Shown: in pieces, positions 48,730 through 58,660 of the stretch
Layout of the letters: every line of letters starts with the position of its first letter
Position numbering within the stretch: position 1 is the stretch's first letter
Source: Hondaea fermentalgiana
Taxonomy: Eukaryota > Sar > Bigyra > Thraustochytrida > Thraustochytriidae
Direction of reading: 5' to 3'
Length of the DNA: 64,000 nt
NCBI GenBank assembly: GCA_014084085.1
Contig: NPFB01000160.1
Span: forward strand, 1-64,000
Translations under genes and position numbers: made by a program
Notes under the pieces: generated by a model
Databases searched by the model: none
What the model saw: the letters and a program-made list of their open reading frames with translations, nothing else
Told to the model about the DNA's origin: nothing

Positions 48730-50640
48730 AAGGCCGAGCCCGAGACCAACGGCACGGCGGGCACCAAGAAGTCCAAGAACAGCAAGAAGAAGAAGAAGAA
48801 CAACAAGTCGACGACCACCCCCACCAACGCTGAGTCGAACGGCGCCCAGGCTTCTACCGCCACGTCGAACGGCACGCAGCCCCCCGTCGTGGAGGAGCTT
48901 GCCCAGGCCGCCGAGCAGGCCGCTGAGGAGGCCGTGGACGAGACATTGGGCGAGGGTTGGTCCAAGGTGGAGCGCAACAACAAGAAGAAGCCTGCCGTTG
49001 CTGCCGCCGCTGCCGCCGAAACCCCCGTCGAGGTTGATGAAGGCAAGGTCTCCGTTGACATCGACATCGGCGAGTACGCGCCCAAGCTCATTGGCCCTGG
49101 CGGCCAGACGATCCAAGCTCTCCAGGAGTCCAGCGGCGCCAAGATTGACCTCGACAGGGCCACGAACACCTGCACCATCAGCGGCACCAAGGATCAGGTC
49201 AAATCTGCCCAGGACTTTGTCACGGACCTCCTCGCTAACCAGAAGAAGGACTTTATGGATCTCGAGGCCAAGCGCGGCCTCGTCTTTGCCAAGATTCGCG
49301 AGATCCAGGAGGCCAGCGGCGCGCGTCTCGACCTCGAGCGCGGCTCGAGCGTCATTGAGATCAGCGGAGAGGTCCCCGCGGTGCAAAAGGCCCGCGAGAT
49401 GATCTCTTCCATTCTCAACTCCACGGCTGTCGAGACCATCGACCTGGCCCTCCGCGACATTCCCTGCGTCATCGGCAAGCAAGGCTCCAACGTGCGCGCG
49501 ATTCAGACCGAGTCTGGTGCCTCTCTCGACATCGACGCGGACATTGGCGTCGTCAGCGTCACCGGCACCCCGGATCAGGTCGCTCGCGCAGCTCAGCTCG
49601 TGCGCCTCTTCGTCGAGCACCGCGGCCCGCCTCCCGAGGCCACCAAGAAGCTGCAGATGCCCAACCAGGACGCGCGCCTCGTCATTGGCCAGGGCGGTGC
49701 CAACGTGCAGCGCCTCGAGAAGGAGACTGGCGCCCGCATCAAGATCGACCTCAGCGACGGCGGCCAGTCCTCCGTGACCGTCTCCGGCAGCACGTCTGAG
49801 GTCGAGGCCGGTGTCAATGCCATCAACAAGCTCATTGGCGACCACAGCAACGAGGCCACCGTGCCTCTTTCGGGCCAGAACCTCTTCAAGGCTGTGCTCG
49901 GCGCCGGCGGCGCCACCATCAACGGCATCCGCGAAAAGTCTCGCGCCCGCGTTGAGCTCTCCGACTCTGCCGTCGTCATCAAGGGCACCTCGGACCAGGT
50001 CGCCAAGGCAAAGCAGATGGTCGAGGAGGTCATCCAAGCCGAGATCGGCCCTCCCAAGGTCCCCGAAGGCCAGACCATGTTCGAGACGGATCTCGGTGGC
50101 GCCACTGGCCGCATCATCGGCGGCGGCGGCTCCAACATCGCCCGTCTCCAGGAGGAGCATGGTGTGACCATCAACATCAAGCGCTCCACGTACTGCTACG
50201 TGGTCGGCCCGCCCGAAGGCGTCGAGGCCGCCAAGGCCGAGATCGAAGAGACGATCCGTCGCCACGAGGAGATGCTGGCCAAGGCCAAGCTCCGCGAGGA
50301 GGAGGCCGCGCGCCTCGCGGCCGAGGAGGCCGCTAAGGCTGCCGCCGAGGCTGAAGCCGCCGCCGAGGCCGAGCCGGAGGAGCCCACCGCCGCTGCCGTT
50401 GTTGCCGAAGCTCCCGCCGCCCCACAGCAGCAGCAGCAGCAGCAGGCCGCGCCCAAGCCGCCGGCCGCGGTTGCCCCGAGCGCCACGCCGCAGCCACACC
50501 CCGTACAGGGGGCCGCCGGCAACGACAGCCAGGCCTGGCAGCCGCCAACACACTCGTGGGACGCCGCCGGTGCCTGGGGGGGCGCAGCGAACGGCACCGG
50601 CAGCGCTAACGGCGCGCAGAACGGGGGCTGGGGGCTTTAA
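48361..50640 (+). CDS. Six-KH RNA-binding protein, 5' end missing
   Basis: The visible 759 residues start inside the frame; no ATG lies before the KH repeats, so the start falls in the gap. The first visible residues (G-V-G-G-V-A-L-F-V-G-A-R-L-L-G-G) look like a membrane anchor. Lysine- and glutamine-rich low complexity and a G-W-S-K-V-E-R-N-N-K-K-K motif follow. Six KH units run from about 230. Their GxxG loops read G-P-G-G, none in the second unit, G-K-Q-G, G-Q-G-G, G-A-G-G and G-G-G-G. A Q/P/A/N/G-rich tail ends G-W-G-L. Multi-KH proteins such as vigilin/Scp160 bind mRNA and ribosomes at the ER; a membrane-anchored version of that role is inferred. Codon bias resembles RPL10A, suggesting high expression. 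Confidence 0.88.
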
Positions 50641-51452
50641 GCACACCTTCCGCCAAAGCTTTACTCTTCGCCGACCCCTTTCGTCTCTTTTCTTCTCGAA
50701 GGAATGGGGTCCCCACTCAACCTATCACTTTTTCAACTAAACAACAACGCACGATGTGACGCACACGACACGTGCACGCGCAACCCTTGCTCTTCATGCA
50801 ATCCGACTCTACGCCTTTCTCAACGCAGCAGAATAGCGGCTGACCAGCGAGATCATTTGGCTGGCCGGGATTTGCTCTTCTTGCATTAAAAGTGGCAATA
50901 GAATTGCTGGTTATCTCTCTCTTCTTTGCGTGTACCCCTTATACCTTTCTTGCAAAAACCTTGGTCGATTTCATTCTTGAGAGAGAGGAGCAGTTAAGGG
51001 AAATTCGGCTGATGGATTAAATGATCTGTTTGATGGTGGCAGATGGCTTTCATCTCTTTTCACAGAGATCACATCACAAAGAGAGAGAGAGAGTGACTTT
51101 TAAAGAACAAGAGAGAGACAGAGAGAGAGAGCCAAAGTCTCTCCGTTTTAGTTGGCTGTTGCTTCTCGACATTCACTGTCAGTTACCAATTGCGGTGTGC
51201 TTTCCGCTCACTCCCTTGCCTTTTCTTTTCTCTTCGTCGCTGCGTCGTTCAACTGTGCCAGACAGACCTTGGAACCTCGCAGACGAAAAACGAAGACTCT
51301 TTCTGTGCTGTATACACGTCTTGCGAGAGCCCGCGAAGACAGGTTTGCGCAGCTCGCTAGCGAGAAGCCCCGCGCGACAGGCCTCTACGACCGCGAGGTG
51401 CCCTCTCAAGTAAGTACGCGGGGAAAGAGGCCGCGGCAGGCAGGCCGTGGCC
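50641..51452. other. Intergenic region and leader of the RCC1 gene
   Basis: Contains (GA)n at 51080-51133 and pyrimidine-rich tracts. A donor-like GTAAGT at 51410 and CAG at about 51443 could form a short 5' UTR intron just before the ATG of the RCC1 gene. No gene seen. Confidence 0.4.
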
Positions 51453-54400
51453 ATGCTGCCACTGGTTGACCACGATGGGCTGTGCGCGGTGACAGGGCTC
51501 CGACGCGGCCTTGCAGACCCGAGCAAAGGCTTTGGCAGCGACGAGATCGGTAACTACCCTGACGAACTCATCACCCTGCTCCCATCGAGCTCCCAGGCTG
51601 CTCCTGCGAGCTCGCCATGGACTATTCAGGGTGTGGAACCCGAAGCGGGAACGAGGCTAGGTTTCCAGTTGGTATCCATTGTTGGACGCTTCCCTGACAT
51701 TAGCGAGGAAGACCTTGACCTTGTACAGATCAGCTTTGGCGACAAACGACAGCGACCGTTGCGCTACAGTCCTTCAAGGATCCTCTGCCATTCCATTCCG
51801 GTCCCGCAGAATGTTCCTCATCTTACCATTTCCGTGTCCTTTGATGGTGGCTTTTCCTTTACGGACCAGGACGCCATCTTCGCGTACAACGACGCGAGCA
51901 TCATCCATGTAGGCCAAACAGGTTCTCATGTTATGCATTGGGGAATGGCGGCCGACGTGGTCAACCTCAGAGAAGAGGCAGATGTCGAACTTTACTATGC
52001 TGCGCAGGCCGCTCGACCTCAAGTTTCTGAACCACCTCGCTCGCGCCTTCGGCGACGCATCACCGCTGCTGCGCAAGGGATGAGCAAAAGGAGCTCTAGC
52101 ACAACCAGCGCCGGAGAAGATGCTGCCAAGAAGTCCTCCAAGCTATTCCCTCGCCGTGGTAGAAAGTCGATCTCTGAGAATACACGCGCGCCACTTGCCC
52201 AAGTAGCGCACTCTGGAAGGGCATCCTGGGTAGAAACCAAATACCCGGGTTTTATGTCGAGGCAGCAAATTGCGATTGACGCATTTCAACGGGAAGATCT
52301 GCGCGTGAGTATTACTTCGCGTCGGACACGAGAAGCTCTTCTCGCAAAACATGGCAATGGATTTGCAGCGCTTACCACACTTGTTGATTCCTTCGCTAGC
52401 TCTAGGCCTGGACCTGGAGTTGACGGAGACGCTACGAATGCGCCAAGTAACAAAAGCATGGATCGCAACGAGATTGACAGCAGCGATTCAAACATGGCAG
52501 AAAGCATCGCGACGAACATGGCAAGCATTCTCCTAAATCTAACTCCAGAGCAGGGCAATGCTCTCTCTGCCACGAAAGCGCAACTTGCTGCTCTTCAAGT
52601 TCAGGGCATGCCCGTGAGGAGCATTGCCTGCAGCGAAGCGGGGGCGATCGTTCTACTTGAGGACGGCCGACTCCTCGCCCCAGTCTACCGGTCAAAACCT
52701 CTTCCCGGCCAAAAAGTAGAACCAGACGATCCACCACCTGAGATGCTCATGGAGGGCTGGCTCACCCTTGACACCGTCAGCAGTGTTGCGCCAAAGACGG
52801 AGGAGATAGCATCAGACCAAGTCGAAGAGGTAAACCAAGGCCCTGACGCATCAGGCGAGGTCGCGGGAAAACGGGGGCTTGGCTGGCTCGGAACTTTACG
52901 GAATCGCTATTCGCCAGGAACAGGCAAAAATGACCACAGTCCATCCACGCCGCGCTCGCCAGCAAGCCCCAGAGATGCAGAAACAGCAACAGCAACTGAG
53001 CCCAGAGGCCGTACCAGACTAAGACTGCATCAGACAACTGCTGCTCTTCGGTTTCTCAACAGCGCGGATCCAATAAGAGGCTCTGGTGCTGCCATCAGTG
53101 CCGCTCAAAGTTCAGAGACTGCTGGAGTAGAAGTTGTCATGATCCCGCCTGAGCATGGTGCGCTCGATGCAGAAACACCCGAAAATAAAGACGAACATCT
53201 TTTACGCGCGAATCCCACGAGCGTCTTCACGACCGACAACGTTAATCCCCAAGGCGATGAAGATGGAACAAACGTTCCAGCATGGTTCTTCGACCAACGA
53301 ACCGATTCAATGGATGCTGCTCGCGTTGCATGCCTTCGCGACATGGTCTTTCCTCGCTATCAGCAGGTTGTCCGCGTGGCCGCAGGCGCAAATCACTTTT
53401 GTGCCATCACGGATGATCTTAATGGCGCGCAGCTTTACACATGGGGCAGTAACTCGCACGGACAACTCGGTCTTGGAGCGGATGTTGGCGATTTTGTATA
53501 CACCCCCAAGCTCGTCATTGTAGGGGACGTGTCAAATGGCACAGCCAGGAGTCAGGTACGTCGACTCGCATGCGGCGCCAACACGAGTATTTGCGCCTGT
53601 CTCGACGACAAAGGCCAGTCTGCGCTCTACGCCTGGGGCGCGACTGGCTTTGAGACGAGCAATTTTGTACGTCGCGTGCTGCGAGGCAGCGCCAAACCTT
53701 TTCGAAACGAGGACGTCGTGCTTGAAGCAACATTTCCTCACTCCATGAAGCATATGGATTACTGCAAAGCCCTTTACGCCTCTGAATCTAGCCATTCGGG
53801 CATGCTAGCCTCTGCGCAAGCCACATCTTTTCTCCCAATCAAATGTCTAGACTTTCGGCCGACTCGTCGCGAAGAAAATTCACGCGCTGCACGCAGTCCA
53901 GCGGACCAAAATGTGGATAGCGCCGCCACTGGCGAAGACGCTCGTCGCGACAGCGCAGACGCGGAGACATTCTGGAATACGAGACTGGATCGATGGCTGC
54001 TTGCAGTCGAGGACGAAGCCGCGGTTGCACGCTCAAACATACCCTACTATGTCGAGACAGATGAAGCGAGCGAAGAGCTTGCCAGGCAGAATAAGCTGGG
54101 TGAGGTTCTTGATATGCATGTGCAAATGTACCAGACCTACATTCAGGATGTGGAGCGTGCCATGGATTTAGGAGCGGCACAGGCAGAAACATCGTCTGCC
54201 GAAGATGTAGTCTGGATCAAGTTGCGGGGCCTTTTGCGCACTGTGGAAGAAGCCAAATCTGATCTAGACAGACGCGTTGAAGACGTTACCCAGCGCCAGC
54301 TCGTATTGCGTGCGTTGGCACGAACCAACATGCTAAATAAGGGGACAACCATGAAGGCTTATCGTCACGCAAATGGAGAGGTCACTCGCCAACGATTCAA

Positions 54401-55244
54401 AGAGTCTTTGCGGTGGACGGAACAACGCGGAGAGAAATTGACTGCCGAGATCGCCGCCTTGGACGAGCAGGCCGATATCCTCTTGGAGCAACAAGAGACT
54501 CTGCAGGAGCAGGAAGAGATTCTTGTGGACCTTATGGACGACTGGCAAAGGACATCCTTGCCCGTCTCGAGTTCTTCATCGCAAGCTCTTTCCGATGACC
54601 TCGATACGCTCTTGCAGCTAGCTTCTGATCTACAGGCATGTCAGATTGCAAACCTTGTGCGCCACGGAAGCTCGGGCGCTACTGCGAACTCTTCGCTCGG
54701 CCTCACGACGGGAGCGGCAACGGTGAGCCCTAATTGGGGCCGAAGGCTCTCACGAGCGTCTGCACGGGCCCAGACCCAACCGGGGCCGCAGCAATCTCTC
54801 GACGGAGCGCTCTTTGCAAAGACCAATCGTGAGCGCATCTTTGCGTCTCCCGAACAGCTAGTTAGCGAATCGAGCCTGACAGCCGCATCCACCGACGCAT
54901 TTGAAGGCGAATGTCTCGGGCTGTTTTCCGCGACTCACGCGCTTCATCGTAAGCTATCTGAACTTTACGAAAGCAGCGCAAGCTTCTTGAAGGGAGACCC
55001 GCTTTCGCGGCAGCTTGCCGACATGGTTTGCGATCTTGCCGAGCAAAAGCACCTGCGAAATTGCGCTCTACAGGCGATGTTAAGCGAGTCAGAGCGCAGC
55101 ACTAGTTCTCACTGTCAGTCCGCGCAGACACTCTCCCGCAATGGGGTGGCTGCCATAGTCACTGTCAAGCCTCAAGATATACAGGCGCCGATGCGCGTCT
55201 GCAACGTTGAGTCCCCTTTTGTAGATTATAACAATATTCAATGA
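51453..55244 (+). CDS. RCC1-repeat protein with an IPT/TIG-like N-terminus
   Basis: A 1263-residue intronless protein starting at ATG 51453 (the in-frame GTG before it is not a start). Residues about 52-145 look like an IPT/TIG beta domain (S-V-S-F-D-G-G-F-S-F-T-D near the end). A region rich in S/K/R to about 260 may bind membranes or kinases. An RCC1-like blade appears near 385-415 (S-I-A-C-S-E-A-G-A-I-V-L-L-E-D-G-R-L-L). Two clearer ones lie at about 641-750, with V-A-A-G-A-N-H-F-C-A-I-T and L-Y-T-W-G-S-N-S-H-G-Q-L-G-L-G. A coiled coil (E-Q-Q-E-T-L-Q-E-Q-E-E) lies near 1010. RCC1 propellers serve as GEFs or ubiquitin-ligase parts; too few blades are visible to choose. No HECT or kinase domain is present. 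Confidence 0.75.
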   Translation: MLPLVDHDGLCAVTGLRRGLADPSKGFGSDEIGNYPDELITLLPSSSQAAPASSPWTIQGVEPEAGTRLGFQLVSIVGRFPDISEEDLDLVQISFGDKRQRPLRYSPSRILCHSIPVPQNVPHLTISVSFDGGFSFTDQDAIFAYNDASIIHVGQTGSHVMHWGMAADVVNLREEADVELYYAAQAARPQVSEPPRSRLRRRITAAAQGMSKRSSSTTSAGEDAAKKSSKLFPRRGRKSISENTRAPLAQVAHSGRASWVETKYPGFMSRQQIAIDAFQREDLRVSITSRRTREALLAKHGNGFAALTTLVDSFASSRPGPGVDGDATNAPSNKSMDRNEIDSSDSNMAESIATNMASILLNLTPEQGNALSATKAQLAALQVQGMPVRSIACSEAGAIVLLEDGRLLAPVYRSKPLPGQKVEPDDPPPEMLMEGWLTLDTVSSVAPKTEEIASDQVEEVNQGPDASGEVAGKRGLGWLGTLRNRYSPGTGKNDHSPSTPRSPASPRDAETATATEPRGRTRLRLHQTTAALRFLNSADPIRGSGAAISAAQSSETAGVEVVMIPPEHGALDAETPENKDEHLLRANPTSVFTTDNVNPQGDEDGTNVPAWFFDQRTDSMDAARVACLRDMVFPRYQQVVRVAAGANHFCAITDDLNGAQLYTWGSNSHGQLGLGADVGDFVYTPKLVIVGDVSNGTARSQVRRLACGANTSICACLDDKGQSALYAWGATGFETSNFVRRVLRGSAKPFRNEDVVLEATFPHSMKHMDYCKALYASESSHSGMLASAQATSFLPIKCLDFRPTRREENSRAARSPADQNVDSAATGEDARRDSADAETFWNTRLDRWLLAVEDEAAVARSNIPYYVETDEASEELARQNKLGEVLDMHVQMYQTYIQDVERAMDLGAAQAETSSAEDVVWIKLRGLLRTVEEAKSDLDRRVEDVTQRQLVLRALARTNMLNKGTTMKAYRHANGEVTRQRFKESLRWTEQRGEKLTAEIAALDEQADILLEQQETLQEQEEILVDLMDDWQRTSLPVSSSSSQALSDDLDTLLQLASDLQACQIANLVRHGSSGATANSSLGLTTGAATVSPNWGRRLSRASARAQTQPGPQQSLDGALFAKTNRERIFASPEQLVSESSLTAASTDAFEGECLGLFSATHALHRKLSELYESSASFLKGDPLSRQLADMVCDLAEQKHLRNCALQAMLSESERSTSSHCQSAQTLSRNGVAAIVTVKPQDIQAPMRVCNVESPFVDYNNIQ

Positions 55245-55357
55245 TCATTTACGTTGCCAAAAGGAAAATGGTGATGCGCGCATCCAAAAGAGAGAAGAGC
55301 TTGACAACTCTCTTTGAGCGCCGCAATGGGCAAGACTTCGCGTTCCTACAAACTTGC

Positions 55358-57337
55358 CTACTCGTCATCGTCGGAAGCAAAAATGCCAAGCGTCCTTTGT
55401 CGCTCGCGCAATTCGTCGATGACGCTTGGTTCCCGGCGTAGAGACCTTCGTTTCGCGGGAGGCTCAGCCGTCGAAGACTTCTTCGCCTTAGGCAGCTCCT
55501 TTCGGAGCTGCTTTGCGTTCGAGCGCGAGTACACAACAGACTCGTCCTCAAAAATCCCGCGAGGTGCGCTGATGTTATCGCGAACGAGAGCTTGGCGCAC
55601 GGCGCCTTCGGGGACACCATTGCTGAGCATCCTTGCGTACTTGGCATATTTCGGTCCAGCAGCGCGCATGCGTTCGGCAGGAGAGCTACCCGCGGACTCT
55701 CCAAGGTCCTCGGGCGCAACCTCTTCGTCGTCGTTGTTGTCTTCTTCGAAATTGGACGATGCATCTCGCTCTATCGACCTGCGCTTTGATGGGCGACGGG
55801 CGGGGGGCACGGTCATCACGCTTGAGAGCGACGATCCGAACCACGACTTGCCCTTCTTTCGGCCCGGCTTGGCATCCTTTGTCAGCTCTTTGTTGTTGTT
55901 CTTCTTTTTCTTCTTCTTGTCCTTTTTTTGCTTTTTCTTGTTTCCTTTGCCTCTAAAGCGTTGACTCTTCGATGATTTGGATGACTTCAAGCTACCGTCC
56001 TCTTCCTCCTCGTCTGCTTTGGCCTCTTCCACTTCATCTTCGTCTTCTTGTTGTTCTCTTTCCTCTTGCATGGTCGGTATCTCATCTTGTGCGTCGAAAG
56101 CTCTGTTCGCGCGAGACGAGGGCGGAGGCGGGGGTCCGGCGCGCGCCGCAAACATTGCCGATAGCGCAACGGACGCATCGCCGTCCCTGGAGAGCGGCTT
56201 TGGGTCCCTGCGATGGCTTCGACGGGGCTGCGAGGAACCCTGGGTGTCTCGTGACGAATAAGAAGACGCGGATCCAAGGCTTCGAGAGCTCTCGAGCTGA
56301 CATTCCAGGGCTTTGCGCTGTTCACTTCCCAGCGCGCGTTCGGGAATCAAGATCGGTGGGGGCGATCGGGCTGATCGCGACCTGCGACGTCCACGGGAAT
56401 CAGAGCCTTTATTTCCCTTGCCGCCACTTTCACTGCTTTCCCCGAAGGAAAACAATCCTGTGACCTTGGAGACGATGTTGTTCATCCAGTCTGCAAGATC
56501 TTCAAACGGCTTGCGCACCGATCTTGACGTTTCGCGCAAAGACTGAGCGATGGCTTTGCGGATGCGTCGGCGTTCACTGTCCAGCAGTCGGCCGAGTCGT
56601 TTACGGTCACCATACACGACGCTCGCTGCCACTACAATGAGCGCAACAAGCGCAAGAGCAAGGACCGAAGTCCCTTTGCCTTGGTTGGCCTCGTAGACTG
56701 CTGGAGGAAGCGAGGCGTCGTCCATGTCTGCTGCTCCTTGAGCTTGCTCGTACACCGTCTGCGTGTCTTGCACATCGTGCATAGTGATCAAGTCGCTCTC
56801 TGGAAAGCTGGCGGTCCAAGCCGCTGGCTCCACTGGCGGTGCGTCGAGATGCCGATAGACTGGAGTTTGTTGTTGTTTGGGGGCAATGGCCGACGTGAGG
56901 GCCACGAGAAAGACTGCGACAAGCGTAAAGACGCTTCCCACCGCAACGAGTCCCAGGCGCTCCGCGGTCGAGGACTTGGTCCCTCCCGCGGACGTTTTTA
57001 TGCGATGCTTGGATTTCGCCACGTGCCTTGCTGCAGCGCCTCCCACGTACTCCATGAGGTCTTCGACGGCCGCGACCCATTTGCGAGCCTCGCGCGTGCT
57101 CTTGGCCCGGAACAGATAGGTGTTGCGTTTGGTGAGGATGCGAAACTCGCCGGCAGTGACGCCCGTCATTTGCGCAGCGGTGAAGTTGGACGCCGGGAGC
57201 TTCTTGGCCGAAGCGTCATGAGCCGCGGCGGTATCTTTCCCGGAGCAGACGGCTTTGCGCTTCAAGTCCACCACAAAGTATCGCTCGTGGCCATCTTTCC
57301 ATCGGCCTGACTTGGGCACGCCGAGAAAGCCTTCCAT
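55358..57337 (-). CDS. PH-domain protein with two membrane segments
   Basis: A 659-residue intronless protein starting at ATG 57337. Residues 1-98 form a PH domain (M-E-G-F-L-G-V-P-K-S-G-R-W-K opening, A-R-K-W-V-A-A-V-E-D-L terminal helix with its tryptophan). A hydrophobic segment at about 128-150 and another at about 223-243 probably span a membrane, placing the 70 residues between them in a lumen or outside. The long remaining tail is highly charged: R/S-rich, then E/D-rich, then a K/N-rich run at about 485-520. No enzyme motif is seen. It could be a membrane-contact or trafficking adaptor, but the family is unknown. It is convergent with the RCC1 gene, with only 113 bp between stops. Confidence 0.75.
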   Translation of the reverse strand: MEGFLGVPKSGRWKDGHERYFVVDLKRKAVCSGKDTAAAHDASAKKLPASNFTAAQMTGVTAGEFRILTKRNTYLFRAKSTREARKWVAAVEDLMEYVGGAAARHVAKSKHRIKTSAGGTKSSTAERLGLVAVGSVFTLVAVFLVALTSAIAPKQQQTPVYRHLDAPPVEPAAWTASFPESDLITMHDVQDTQTVYEQAQGAADMDDASLPPAVYEANQGKGTSVLALALVALIVVAASVVYGDRKRLGRLLDSERRRIRKAIAQSLRETSRSVRKPFEDLADWMNNIVSKVTGLFSFGESSESGGKGNKGSDSRGRRRSRSARSPPPILIPERALGSEQRKALECQLESSRSLGSASSYSSRDTQGSSQPRRSHRRDPKPLSRDGDASVALSAMFAARAGPPPPPSSRANRAFDAQDEIPTMQEEREQQEDEDEVEEAKADEEEEDGSLKSSKSSKSQRFRGKGNKKKQKKDKKKKKKNNNKELTKDAKPGRKKGKSWFGSSLSSVMTVPPARRPSKRRSIERDASSNFEEDNNDDEEVAPEDLGESAGSSPAERMRAAGPKYAKYARMLSNGVPEGAVRQALVRDNISAPRGIFEDESVVYSRSNAKQLRKELPKAKKSSTAEPPAKRRSLRREPSVIDELRERQRTLGIFASDDDE

Positions 57338-58654
57338 CGGGGCGCTCTGCTGCTGCTCTCTTGCTCTCTTGCTCTCTTGCTCTGGCGCAGGCAGTGCAGC
57401 CCGCAACCCTGATCTTTCTCTGCGATCTCCCAGGGTTCGTTCGCCCCGATTTGCAGGTGCAGTAGTACAACACGCACTTCGGCAAGCTGCGTTATACCTT
57501 CCCGGCCGAACGCGTCGTCTCTGCTCGTGCGGTCCGCGCTGCTGCCCGGCGACGTTCTCCCCGCGCGCTCAAGGCGCTCAACCGATCGGCCGGCGGGCCG
57601 ACCGACCGCGCGAGGCCGCGCGTTCTCCCGCGGCGGACGTCGCTCGTCCCGCCGCTGGCCAGGTCCTGCTCGTCGCCGTTGTGCCCCTCCTGCTCGCGGT
57701 CGTGCTCGAGCTCCTGCGCCGCGCTGATGACGGCGATGGCGGCGCTGCGGCCGGCCCGCGCTGCCCGCGCTCGGGCGCCTGCTCTGCTCCGCGCTGCTCT
57801 GCTCTGCTCTGCCGGCGGCGACGGCGGCGGCGCGCCGACCCTCGTCCGCGTTCGAGGTCTGCGTGGTCGTGGCGCCGCGCGGCTCTGGCTCGCAGAGGCC
57901 GCTCGTTGTAAACTGCGACTCAGTTGGGCTAAACTGGCGAAGAAAGAAAGAAGACCTGTCTGCGGCTCGCGCCCGGGACCTGGCCTGCTCGCTCGCTCGC
58001 TCTCGCTCTCGCTCTCGCTCTCCTGCCGAGCTCGCTCGGCCCTGCGGCCGCCCTGCGGCAGCGGCTCCGCGTTCGTTCGCTCCGCTCGCAGAGGCGGCGC
58101 AGAGCCGCCGGTCGTGACGAGTCTCTGCGACAGACAAGAGAGACTGACAGGCCGCCGCCGCTCGCAGACCGCCGCCGCTCGATTCCGGGGAGCCGCACCG
58201 CGGGCTCGGGGCCGCGCGCAGCCAGGGCAGGGCAGGGCAGGCCAGGCCAGGGCAGAGCGGACGCCCCGCCAGCCCGCGCTGCGCAGCAGCAGCAGCAGCA
58301 GCGGAGGCGGCGCGGCGCGTGCACCGGCGGCGGCGCGGCGCGTGCAGAAGCAGCGGCAGCGCGTGCAGCACCGCGTTCACTGTGATAAGAGGGGAAAGAG
58401 GGTGTGTGTGCCGAGCCAAGGTCCCCCGCGACCTGGTCCGGTGGCTCTTGCTCGCAGCGGCGCGTATGGGGGGTGGATGGATGGATGGATGGTGGTGGCA
58501 ATGGTGCGGTAGAGCAGGGCACGGGCTGGGGCGGGGCGCGGCGCGGCGCGCTTTGGGGAGCACGGGTGGGGAGCTTTCGGGGGGCTTTGTCCTCTCACAG
58601 TCAGTCAGTGATTTTTTTAGCTTACAGGTAGTCAGTCAGTCAGTCAGTCGTCGG
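57338..58654. other. GC-rich non-coding stretch with simple repeats
   Basis: Between the 5' end of the PH protein gene and the 3' end of the acidic orphan gene. It includes (CTCG/CTCT)n at about 57985-58020, (CAG)n at 58285-58305, (GGAT)n at 58475-58493 and (CAGT)n at 58598-58660. Frames are open on both strands by composition alone. No gene seen. Confidence 0.45.
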
Positions 58655-58660
58655 TCAGTC
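58598..58660. repeat. Microsatellite (CAGT)n, interrupted
   Basis: Two runs of cagtcagtcag separated by about 25 bases, directly before the 3' end of the acidic orphan gene. Confidence 0.85.

Noticed and set aside
48061..50646. 861-codon minus-strand frame
   Set aside because: Antisense to the KH repeats and spanning a gap; its leucine/glycine/alanine-rich translation is a composition shadow.
57262..58563. 433-codon minus-strand frame
   Set aside because: It lies in GC-rich simple-repeat DNA and its 3' end overlaps the start of the PH protein in another frame.
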